Below are positions 1 through 8,600 of a stretch of DNA of 64,000 nt, piece after piece. Within the stretch, counting starts at the first letter, position 1. Every line of letters starts with the position of its first letter. Source of the stretch: Spongiihabitans sp963422685 (GTDB lineage Bacteria; Pseudomonadota; Gammaproteobacteria; Arenicellales; Poriferihabitantaceae); assembly GCA_963422685.1 (NCBI GenBank), contig OY730442.1:2418001-2482000 (forward strand), in the 5' to 3' direction. Both the position numbers and the translations under genes were made by a program. The notes under the pieces are model-generated. The model saw nothing but the letters and a program-made list of their open reading frames with translations, ran no database searches and had not been told where the DNA came from.

Positions 1-618
1 AAATCTACTTTCGTCAATGTCCAGCGTATTGAAAGAAAAACAGGATTTTTCCAGCGCATAAGCCAGCAGATAGTTATGCGAAAGAGAAACATCAATGTCG
101 TTTTGGCTTGACTTCCTGTGATGCCAGATAAAATTAGCGACAAAATTCTCCTCCCCGAAAATCTCATCCATCACCAGCCGCAGGCGGTGCTGTTCATTGT
201 CGTCAATGGAGATGAAAATCACGCCGTCCTCGGCCAGCAGCTCGCGCAAAAGGTGCAGGCGCGGCCACATCATGCACAGCCATTTGTCGTGGCGCTCCGG
301 GTCTTCGCGATCCACCTCACCGTTTTCCTTCAGCCAGCGGCGCATCAAATCCGAATTGACATTGTCGTTATAACACCAGCCCTCGTTGCCGGTGTTATAC
401 GGCGGGTCAATATAGATACAGTTCACCCGCCCGGCATAGCGCGGCAGCAGGGCCTTCAGCGCGTGCAGGTTATCGCCGTGGATGAGCAGGTTGCCATCGG
501 CCGGGGCCGCGCCTTTGGGCAGCAGCGATTTGTCCCGCGCCACTTCCAGGGTGCGGTACGGCACACTCAGGTGATGGGCGTAGACCATCTGCTTGCCCTT
601 GAAATCGAGAGTAGACAT
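1..618 (-). CDS. mod: Type III-type adenine-specific DNA methyltransferase (Mod), C-terminus beyond window
   Basis: The reading frame is open from an ATG at 618 down to base 1, giving the first 206 residues; the rest lies outside the window. Near residue 65 it has IYIDPPYNTGNEGW, the DPPY catalytic motif IV of amino-methyltransferases in the form usual for type III Mod subunits. It is followed by a WLCMMWPRLHLLRELL segment and GVIFISIDDNEQHRLRLVMDE, also typical of this family. The product should methylate adenine at N6 in an asymmetric site. Whether a Res helicase-nuclease follows cannot be seen. The ATG lies only 2 bp after the stop of the ImmA gene, so the two are very probably co-transcribed. 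Family assignment is firm; type III rather than an orphan or type II beta-class enzyme is inference. Confidence 0.85.
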   Translation of the reverse strand, partial: MSTLDFKGKQMVYAHHLSVPYRTLEVARDKSLLPKGAAPADGNLLIHGDNLHALKALLPRYAGRVNCIYIDPPYNTGNEGWCYNDNVNSDLMRRWLKENGEVDREDPERHDKWLCMMWPRLHLLRELLAEDGVIFISIDDNEQHRLRLVMDEIFGEENFVANFIWHHRKSSQNDIDVSLSHNYLLAYALEKSCFSFNTLDIDESRF

Positions 619-620
619 GG

Positions 621-1163
621 TCAGAAGCTGGTGGGCAGGATAAAGCCAAGATTTTTCAGGCGATACTCCATGGCCGGCCGGCTGACCTCAAATTCTTCGG
701 CCAGCGTCTTCACGTCAGCGGGCTTTTCCAGGTCGAGACGAGCATGTTTGTCGAGATATTCATCCAGCAACACCTCCGGCATCAACAGGGCGGCGGCGTA
801 AGCATTCGCTTCCAGTTCCATTCGGTGGTCGCTGCCTGCCTGCGCCGCGGCGCTGCGGCCCTTGCGAAAATAAACTGTGCGGTCGATGAAAACCGGCGTA
901 TCACCCGCCCCAAACCTGTGCAGTTGATAGTGTCCGATCTCGTGGGCAACGGTGAAACGCCGCCGCACCGGCGCATGACGTGAGTTGACCACAATGGTTT
1001 TCTCTTTCACCGCCAGAAAACCGGAATACTCATCTTCCAGTTGCGTCTCTTTCACGACAAGTTTCAGATGATTGGCCACCTGCTGCAAATCCACCGGCTG
1101 GGCCAATGCGCCCACTTGTTCCAAAATTTTTCGCGCTTTTTCGTCAATATTTTTGTATACCAT
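621..1163 (-). CDS. ImmA/IrrE-family metallopeptidase
   Basis: 180 residues containing VAHEIGHYQLHRFG at about residues 74-87, the HExxH zinc motif of the ImmA/IrrE (DUF955) family. The family includes the ICEBs1 ImmA protease, which cleaves an XRE-type repressor, and Deinococcus IrrE, which cleaves DdrO. A conserved glutamate-rich helix (MELEANAYAAALLMPE) follows, as usual for the third zinc ligand. A GAGGAG ribosome-binding site lies about 11 bp before the ATG. The gene abuts the methyltransferase gene (2 bp) and is downstream of an XRE regulator gene on the same strand, from which it is separated by two or three other genes. A role in cleaving that regulator is plausible but inferred from family behaviour only. 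Confidence 0.88.
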   Translation of the reverse strand: MVYKNIDEKARKILEQVGALAQPVDLQQVANHLKLVVKETQLEDEYSGFLAVKEKTIVVNSRHAPVRRRFTVAHEIGHYQLHRFGAGDTPVFIDRTVYFRKGRSAAAQAGSDHRMELEANAYAAALLMPEVLLDEYLDKHARLDLEKPADVKTLAEEFEVSRPAMEYRLKNLGFILPTSF

Positions 1164-1204
1164 CGTCGTTGTTCTCCTCTTTTAGCAACGGCGCTTGGTT
1201 TGGA

Positions 1205-1351
1205 TTAATAATAACCAGTAATCCTCATGCCGGCACATAAATATTTTATGAGCAGCACATCGCATAATTCGTCTACTCTTGCAGATAAAACTTCTCTACT
1301 AACCCCAAATATGCCCGCTATGATACTTATAATTCCACCTGCTTTACTCAT
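1205..1351 (-). CDS. Small hydrophobic ORF (48 aa), possibly truncated
   Basis: An ATG at 1351 is preceded by GGAGG with ideal spacing and opens a 48-codon frame ending in TAA at 1205. The first 16 residues (MSKAGGIISIIAGIFG) are a glycine-rich hydrophobic segment resembling the start of small bacterial membrane proteins. The remaining 32 residues are not clearly membrane-like, which could mean a frameshift or truncation of a longer parent. It sits between the NERD gene (9 bp away) and the ImmA gene on the same strand. No function can be assigned. The good ribosome-binding site is the main support. Confidence 0.4.
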   Translation of the reverse strand: MSKAGGIISIIAGIFGVSREVLSARVDELCDVLLIKYLCAGMRITGYY

Positions 1352-1360
1352 ATCTGCCTC

Positions 1361-2032
1361 CTAATGTTTAAAAATTGTTTGGCTCTCTTTCAATCTTTTT
1401 ATATTCTCTCTATGCTTTCTATCTGTTTCATGAGACTCGGGAAGTCTATTTTCTTCAATCAATCTCAGTACGCGCTCAACCTCCAAGTCAGATAGTAATA
1501 TCTTATATTTTGAGTTTATAAATCTAATATACTGGCTACCGTACACCACGTTTTCCGGCATTTCAGTTTTGAAGGTGCAGTTTTGGACGAATACGACTAA
1601 CGAATGAATGTGTCTTACCCCCAGGGCTTCTACTGCTTTTACGTGAGCATAATTTTGGTGCAACGGATTCTGAAACCTGGTTTTATGCCCATAAATAACT
1701 TGAGTCCATGCTTTGTTCCGAGGGCTGCCGAATATCCACCCATTCAAGTTTTTTACTTCGACTACGAAGACGCCGTACCTTGAAACTATAACTTGGTCAA
1801 TTTGCGTAGTACCTTGCTTCGTAGGCAAAGTCACATTTTTAAGAACGTAATATTCATCACTCAGGACACTTTCTGCACTAGTATTGATTACTTTCTCACC
1901 CAATGCTCCCTGGTCTACAGGATTTACCTTTCTGGATTTGTACTTTCTTTTTAGTTTGAGTTTTACCTTCGATAACCGAGATAGGAAATTAAACATTAAA
2001 AAACCAAAAAATAGTAGTAATATTAATTCCAA
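1361..2032 (-). CDS. Membrane-anchored NERD-domain protein
   Basis: 223 residues. An N-terminal hydrophobic helix (residues 1-17) is followed by a basic stretch and then a NERD (nuclease-related domain) region from about residue 43 (ALGEKVIN) through DQVIVSRYGVFVVEVKNLNGW to about residue 120. The D-x(n)-EVK pattern matches the nuclease-like core residues of the family. The start is TTG at 2032, directly after the TAA of the upstream gene. An AGGAG 8 bp upstream supports it over the next in-frame ATG at 1996, which would delete the membrane helix. NERD proteins are usually of unknown function and are sometimes found with DNA-processing or defence genes. The protein probably faces the cytoplasm from the inner membrane. 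Confidence 0.75.
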   Translation of the reverse strand: MELILLLFFGFLMFNFLSRLSKVKLKLKRKYKSRKVNPVDQGALGEKVINTSAESVLSDEYYVLKNVTLPTKQGTTQIDQVIVSRYGVFVVEVKNLNGWIFGSPRNKAWTQVIYGHKTRFQNPLHQNYAHVKAVEALGVRHIHSLVVFVQNCTFKTEMPENVVYGSQYIRFINSKYKILLSDLEVERVLRLIEENRLPESHETDRKHRENIKRLKESQTIFKH

Positions 2033-2392
2033 TTAGCATTCTCCTAATAAATCTACACTACCATTTAAAAAGTTATACCTATAACGTGCAAATAGCTCGG
2101 GTAAATATTCAAAACTAAACTTCCATCTGTCTACAGACGGGATGAGAGATTGATAAGCCTTAAAAGATATAAATTCAAATGTCCCGTTCCAAATACTTTC
2201 ATCATTAACACATCTTTCTAACTTTTCTGGTGTAATATCGATAAGCAAAAGAGATACTCTATTTGCGCAACAGACAATTTTACGATAAGAATAATCATCC
2301 CAAATAGTTGCATACTCTTCTGTGCTATTAGCTTCATTACCCCCAACGGTGCTGATTATCAAAAGTAAGCTTAATATGGCTCTCCTATTCAT
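2033..2392 (-). CDS. Hypothetical protein with N-terminal hydrophobic segment
   Basis: 119 residues that I do not recognise. The N-terminus (MNRRAILSLLLIISTVGG) resembles a signal peptide or single membrane anchor. The rest is rich in aromatic residues and contains four cysteines (a CC pair near residue 41, one near residue 61, and the C-terminal residue), which would suit an extracytoplasmic domain. It overlaps the end of the XRE gene by 8 bp and ends exactly where the NERD gene starts, so the three genes are translationally linked. Its A+T-rich codons match the NERD gene and differ from the flanking ImmA and methyltransferase genes, which suggests that these two genes entered together. Confidence 0.6.
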   Translation of the reverse strand: MNRRAILSLLLIISTVGGNEANSTEEYATIWDDYSYRKIVCCANRVSLLLIDITPEKLERCVNDESIWNGTFEFISFKAYQSLIPSVDRWKFSFEYLPELFARYRYNFLNGSVDLLGEC

Positions 2393-2810
2393 AGGATTTT
2401 CTATCTTGTTTTACGTCACTTGTTGCGGGTTCGCTGCCCGGATGACGAATTTCTTTCAAGGCTGTTTCCAGGGTGCCGCCGGAATCCGTGGAAATATTCA
2501 ATGCCGCTAATTCACGACTTAACAGCGCCGGTTTGTTTTCAGTCGCCAGAGATACCTGCCGGCTTTGTTTAAGCCGGGTCTCGGCCTCGGCAATACCCGG
2601 CACCAGGTCTGCAACAGTAGTATCCAGTTCTTGCGCCAGACGCGCCAGCAGGAACACGGAGGTTCTTTGCAGCCCGGATTCAATATTGGCCAGCATGGTG
2701 CGGGAGATGTGCAGACGTTCGGACAGTTCAAGCTGGGTAAGACGCAATTCACGCCGCCGCGCCTTGATGCGCTCGCCAAATATACGCTGGAATTGTTCCT
2801 GTAAGGCCAT
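2385..2810 (-). CDS. XRE-family HTH transcriptional regulator
   Basis: 141 residues with a helix-turn-helix of the lambda Cro/C1 (XRE) type at about residues 12-68. The visible sequence is RIKARRRELRLTQLELSERL, then HISRTMLANIESGLQRTSV, then a helix ending in DTTVADLV. The C-terminal half is low in recognisable motifs and may carry a dimerisation or effector region. It heads the minus-strand series XRE, hypothetical, NERD, small ORF, ImmA, Mod, and is divergent from the DUF2235 gene. XRE and ImmA proteins commonly work as repressor and cleaving protease, so it is the best candidate substrate of the ImmA-like protein; that link is inference. Confidence 0.8.
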   Translation of the reverse strand: MALQEQFQRIFGERIKARRRELRLTQLELSERLHISRTMLANIESGLQRTSVFLLARLAQELDTTVADLVPGIAEAETRLKQSRQVSLATENKPALLSRELAALNISTDSGGTLETALKEIRHPGSEPATSDVKQDRKSYE

Positions 2811-2856
2811 GATTTCGGAAGTTTCCCGTTTGGCTGCTTATAGTGTGGCTGGATTG

Positions 2857-2887
2857 TGACATGAAAATAGAACTGTCGCAAATGTCA
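2857..2887. promoter_or_regulatory. Candidate operator: TGACAT...ATGTCA inverted repeat
   Basis: Two perfect 6-bp inverted arms, TGACAT (2857-2862) and ATGTCA (2882-2887), lie in the 167-bp divergent region between the XRE gene and the DUF2235 gene, separated by 19 bp. They are placed where an autoregulating XRE repressor could bind. Six-bp arms are short, so chance is possible. Confidence 0.25.
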
Positions 2888-2902
2888 TTATTATTGACTC
2901 TT

Positions 2903-2931
2903 TTGACCAAATAAAAATTGTAATATATTTA
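2903..2931 (+). promoter_or_regulatory. Candidate sigma70-like promoter for the DUF2235 gene
   Basis: TTGACC (2903-2908) is followed after 17 bp by TATTTA (2926-2931) in a very A+T-rich stretch, 46 bp before the ATG at 2978. The -35 is close to consensus and the -10 is only a partial match; an overlapping TTGACT (2894-2899) is an alternative -35. Confidence 0.3.
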
Positions 2932-2977
2932 TTCATGCTCTAGTATCGCGGTCTCTATAAACAAATGGGAAAAAATT

Positions 2978-4138
2978 ATGACTACCGAAAACAGAAAAAC
3001 CCTGATCTTTTCCTTTGACGGCACGGGCAATGAACCGGCCGATGTGCAGGAGTTCACGGAAGATGAGAGTATCAGCAATGTGCTGAAGCTGCATATTCTG
3101 ATGGGAGGCGGAATCCATATGGATCGTTCAAGCACAAAAACACCTGGCGGCCATACCCAAAAGACGTATTACTACAACGGCATCGGCACCCGTGAAGGGA
3201 AGTACGCAATTCCGCTGCTGGGCGCATTGATTACGCAGGCTCGCCAGTACACCAATATGATGTTCTCGCCAACATTTGGCGATGTACGCAGAATCCTTGA
3301 GGAAGCGAAACAGGATTTCCGGGATGCAAAGTATCAATCGGGTGACAGGCTGCTGGTATTCGGATTCAGTCGGGGCGCGGCCCTGGCCCGAAAGTTCGTG
3401 AGCATGATTTTGAACGAAAATGAAAAGTGCCATGTATCTTTCCTTGGCGTGTTTGATACGGTAGCGGCCATGAATGGTATCCACCGCAAGGGCGACAGGA
3501 TTAACAGCGACGTCGTGTTCGAAAACGGCACCCTGCATGGCCGGGTAGAGAAGGCCGTACACCTGATTGCGCTGGACGAAGACAGGGTGCCTTTTACGCC
3601 CACGCTGATCAACCGGGATTCTGATAATCCTGACCGAATACTTGAGGTGTGGTTGCCGGGTGTGCATAGCGACATCGGCGGCGGCTACTGGATGGACGGG
3701 CTATCTGATCTGGCGCTTGAGTTCATGACCAAACAATGCAAAAAAGAATTGGGTGAAGATATATATATCGGCAACGGCAGGGATAACACGGAAATCCAGC
3801 AGTTGCTTGACGACCAAAAGGATGATTTGTCGGGCATTAAAGTGGACGATATCGCCATTCATCCTCTGCTCCACAGCACTATGCACCTGCATTCCGGGTT
3901 TCTTGCCAAGGCAGGCAACCAGGAGCCCCGGTCCGTCCATGTGAACATTAATGACAGGCCCAGCAAGGAACTGCCGATCGTGCACCACTGTGTTAAAGAA
4001 CGCTTCGAAAAAGCAGTGGACTATCGTCCTGTCTCGTTACGCGGATTAAAGTTTGAACTGCTGTATGAGGACGGGAAGGAAAACGAGGGGATTCAAGGCA
4101 TTGCCGGGTTGCGTGATTACAAATGCCCTCAGTCCTGA
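2978..4138 (+). CDS. DUF2235 (Tle1-like) alpha/beta hydrolase
   Basis: 386 residues of the DUF2235 family, which shares the alpha/beta-hydrolase fold of the type VI phospholipase effector Tle1. Features in order: TLIFSFDGTGNE near the N-terminus, then the nucleophile elbow GFSRG at about residues 129-133 (serine near 131), then FLGVFDTVAAMNG near 158, and LPGVHSDIGGGYW near 228 with the likely catalytic histidine. No signal peptide is visible. There are no type VI secretion, VgrG, PAAR or immunity genes nearby, so an effector role is not supported here. Family members outside T6SS loci are widespread and mostly uncharacterised. The gene is divergent from the XRE regulator and is followed by an AbiJ-like remnant, so it lies within accessory DNA. 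Confidence 0.82.
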   Translation: MTTENRKTLIFSFDGTGNEPADVQEFTEDESISNVLKLHILMGGGIHMDRSSTKTPGGHTQKTYYYNGIGTREGKYAIPLLGALITQARQYTNMMFSPTFGDVRRILEEAKQDFRDAKYQSGDRLLVFGFSRGAALARKFVSMILNENEKCHVSFLGVFDTVAAMNGIHRKGDRINSDVVFENGTLHGRVEKAVHLIALDEDRVPFTPTLINRDSDNPDRILEVWLPGVHSDIGGGYWMDGLSDLALEFMTKQCKKELGEDIYIGNGRDNTEIQQLLDDQKDDLSGIKVDDIAIHPLLHSTMHLHSGFLAKAGNQEPRSVHVNINDRPSKELPIVHHCVKERFEKAVDYRPVSLRGLKFELLYEDGKENEGIQGIAGLRDYKCPQS

Positions 4139-4172
4139 ATAAATGGGCGTGAGGTATTGGCCCAAGTGCCGC

Positions 4173-4836
4173 ATGAATTTATTACGAGGTTGTGGCTACA
4201 TTAAGCAGCCTGTTGATCAAATTTCTCATCGCTTTTCAGCTATCGTCGAGTATTTAAAAAGATGGTTTTTTTGCTCTCAGTGGTTCAATATGCTTGATTT
4301 TGTCGAGTCTTACTCTTTTTAATGGGCCGAAAGATTTAAGGAATGACTTTGTTGAAACCTGCAATAGTTTCCTTGAGTGCGTAAATTCACCTTACCGTCT
4401 TGTAAGTGGCCAATTAACAGAAATTACCTCTCAGGAAGAAATCGAGTCGGTAGAGGGCGCAATTGCCAACGAAAGCATTAATGGCGGTGCAAGAGACTAT
4501 CTTCGAGTTGCGCCTAGTCTGATGAACGACAAGGCCAATCCGGACTTTCGTAGCTCTATCAAAGAATCAATATCAGCCGTAGAGTCAGTTGCAAGGCAAT
4601 TGTCTGGTGATAAAAAGGCGAGTCTAGGCCAGGCTCTAAAAGCTCTGGAGAAAAACGGCAACTTACACACGGCTCTTAAATCCTCATTTTCAGCACTGTA
4701 CGACTATACCAATGACGCTGAAGGAATCAGGCACGTGCTTATGGATGGACCTACGTTGATCAAGGCAGATGCTCGTTTCATGTTGGTTAGTTGCTCAGCA
4801 TTTACAAATTACCTGACTGAGTTGGGTTCGCAGTAA
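4173..4836 (+). pseudogene. AbiJ_NTD4-like gene remnant: 5'-truncated and frameshifted
   Basis: Two adjoining frames together resemble an AbiJ N-terminal-domain-4 protein, a family named after a phage abortive-infection protein. The first (4173-4322) reads ...KRWFFCSQWFNMLDFVESYSF and stops at TAA. The second, open from 4258 and ending at 4836, continues with NGPKDLRNDFVETCNSFLE and a C-terminal helical region (IKESISAVESVARQL, then GIRHVLMDGP, then FMLVSCSAFTNYL). Joining them needs one frameshift near 4310-4320. The usual N-terminal part of roughly 80 residues has no room before 4173, because the DUF2235 gene ends at 4138. The only start for the second frame would be a TTG at 4294 with no good ribosome-binding site. 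I judge the gene broken. The family match is from recognition of motifs, without a search. Confidence 0.6.
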
Positions 4837-5616
<780 letters not shown>

Positions 5617-8600
5617 CTACAATAAAATCTTCCAGCGTAAAAATATGCCGTGCTCGGTGGCGCCCTCCGCATTCTCTCGCCGCACCCCCTCCAGGCTTAT
5701 ATCCATCGATTTGTCTACCTCGGCCTGTGCACCCAGCCGGTAGCGCGTATCCTGATCAGTCGTCAATACCCCCCCGTACGGCGTCACCAACCAGCCGCGA
5801 CCACGCGTTGTCATACCATAGCCAAGGTCAAACTTCATCCGCCCCGCCCCTCCGACTTCCCGGATGCCCTCGCTGTCCCACAGCTGCTCTACGCCACTGG
5901 CCGGGGCCCCCCACTGCGGCTCATACGATAACCACAGCCCATGCCCCCCAAGACCCTCTCCAATCTGCAACGCAAAACTGCCTCCCCAATCCGCAAATTC
6001 AGACTCCTCATGCGCCAGTAAATACCGACCCCGAACACCCAGACGCAAACCCAAACGACTCTGTACGTACGCTACCCCGCCGCTGATCTCTACCCCTATA
6101 CCATTGTCCGCATCACCCTCGTCCCAACGCCCACTAAACTCTATATCCGGCCGCAGCAACGCATCCGGCGATAACACCCGCTCAGCACCCATCTCCAGCG
6201 CCAACCGCGCCCGCCGCGCATCCCCCGTCACCGCTTCAAGACCTGCCGCCGCGTCCGTCTTCAACTGTACCGCCAATACATCGGATTTCACCGCAAAATC
6301 TACCCCGCGCCACGTCTTCAACCGCTGACGAACACCCACAGCGGCCATCACCATCCGAACGTCCGTCTCTACACGCCCCCCTTGATCCTTGAGCTTGACC
6401 TCCCCCGAACCCGCTCCCGCTAATCCCCATATTCCCAAACCCAAACGCGGCGTGTAGTGCACATAGGGCAACACACTGGTCATGGCCAGATCCACCTCGC
6501 CTGTGATGCCCCCCCTCTCTCCATTAACGAGAAGAAAGTCCCCCGCTACCGCGTAGTCCACCTCCCCCGCACTGTGCGAAAACGCCACGCCCGCCAGGGC
6601 GTTGTGATTACTTCCAAACCGGTAATCCAAACCCATGTAACCCGTGTGTAACTCACCATCGGTCTCAATTGCTTTTGCCTCACTGGAAAATCTGCCGGCC
6701 GAACCCTGGCCCCAAAAGGTCCAGCCAGTCCTGACCCGATCCTCTTTTGTGCCTTGCAACGGCAACACAAAATCACTTCGCGAGAATAACTCCCTGGCCG
6801 AAACCCCCCGCCACGTAATTAACCCCGGATTTAAACCGTCTACTGTGGCACCACTTTCACCGCGCGCCTCAGCCAAACTCAATACGGCTGAGGCAGAACC
6901 GGAACCAACGGATGACAAGGCCGTGCCACCCAGCGTGATACCCGAACGCGCAACCGGGGCCGCAATGAACCGCCGACCAATGACGTCCACCGCCTCGCCG
7001 GCCACCGTACGCCCGAACGACGCCAGGGCCACAGCGAGCGCACGGGAACGCTCCTTCACTTCAGCAGCCTGCACCGTGACCCTGAATTGCAACTGACCGG
7101 TATGACCGTCGGTGTCCCTGGCCGTGTAGGTGAACTCGGTCGTGGCGAACACTTCGTTCGGGGTGCCGGTGATGGTGCGAACCGGTGCCTCAAACTCAAG
7201 ACCCGCCGGGAGAGCCGGACTCAGCCGGTAGGTGATCGGCCCGTCGCCACCCGTGGCCGCCGGCAGCTCCACGTCAACGGCCTCGCCAACCGTCCAGACG
7301 TAGTCGTCAACGAAGGCTGAACCGAAAACCGGCATGGGCGATCCTACTACAAAAACAGAAAAGTCTTTTGTCTTACCGCAGACATAACCGTTGGGCGCCG
7401 CCAATGCGGGCAACAGTTTCTCCCACGTATTGGCCCCATCGGTAAGATGATACACAAACAGCGTACCCGACAGCCCGGCGGGCTCTTCCAGACAGACGCT
7501 GGCACTCGAGGATGACGGGAGCTGCGCGTCTATACGGATACCCACGTAAGCCGGTTCGTCCCCAAAGGTTACACCAGCCTGCGCAGACGGCCCGGAGCGG
7601 GGCACCGAGAACGCTACCTCGGTCACATCGTGCCCAGCCGGCAGCGTCAACTGCACATCCGTCCCGTCTACCTGTGTGGTGATGGTGTTGCCCTCTATCT
7701 TGGTAGTGCCCGGGGCGACACCGGTGATTTCAACGGATACCTTCACCTTCGAGGTGACGACCACGTCATCCGGATTGATGCCATTGTAGTTGCTGTCGTT
7801 ACTGGCCGCGATACCCAGTTCTATTTTGTAAGACTGCTCGCCATCGTCCAAACGGTCATCCACCCCGGTGACCGTGATGGATTGTGCGGTGGCCCAGTTG
7901 TGGGGGGTGAAGACCAGGCTGCTCTTGTCAACCGTACCTTCGGTGGTGTCGGAACTGGTGACGGCGAGGGTGACCTCGGCCGTGGGCTGGCTGTCCAGTA
8001 CTACGCTGATGCTGTCACTGCCGCCACTTTCGGTGGTGGCAGTGCTGCCATCGGTCTCGGACACGGTGACGCCGGCGACATCGTCATCAATGAGGGTGAC
8101 GACCACGTCGGGAATGCGCACCGAGTCGTAGCCGCCGCCTGAAGCACTATGGGTGATGGCGGTGCTTCGGTCTCCCGCATCAACGTGGTCGTCCACTCCG
8201 GTGACCGCGATGCTTTGTGACTCGGCCCAGTTGTCGGCGGTGAAGGTGAGTGATGAGGGGGTGATGGTGGCTATGCCGGTATCACCACTGGTGGGGGTGA
8301 CGGTGACGTCGCCACTCGGCTGGCTTTTCAGGACGATTTGGTAGTAGTTGCGGTGCATGGCGCCGTCGGCCTCGGTGACTTTCAGGGTGTCCCCAGCAAA
8401 TCCGAATAGCAGTGCATCCACCGTGTCGTCGTCCACCAAGATGACGGCGACGTCGGGGATGCGCACCGAGTCGTAGCCACCCCCAGTGACGGTATGGGTA
8501 ATGGTCGTACTGCGATCCGCATCAACGCGGTCGTCCACGCCGGTGACGGTGACGGGCTGTGCCGTATTCCAGTTGGCGCTGGTAAACGTCAGGGAAGCCG

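Noticed and set aside
1..618. Phase-variable type III mod gene
   Set aside because: Some mod genes carry simple-sequence repeats, but none is visible in the part of this gene inside the window.
118..801. Plus-strand 227-codon ORF at the left end
   Set aside because: It is antisense to the methyltransferase and ImmA genes, both of which carry catalytic motifs.
2978..4836. Prophage or insertion sequence carrying the DUF2235 and AbiJ-like genes
   Set aside because: No integrase, transposase, terminal inverted repeats, target duplications or attachment-site repeats were found.
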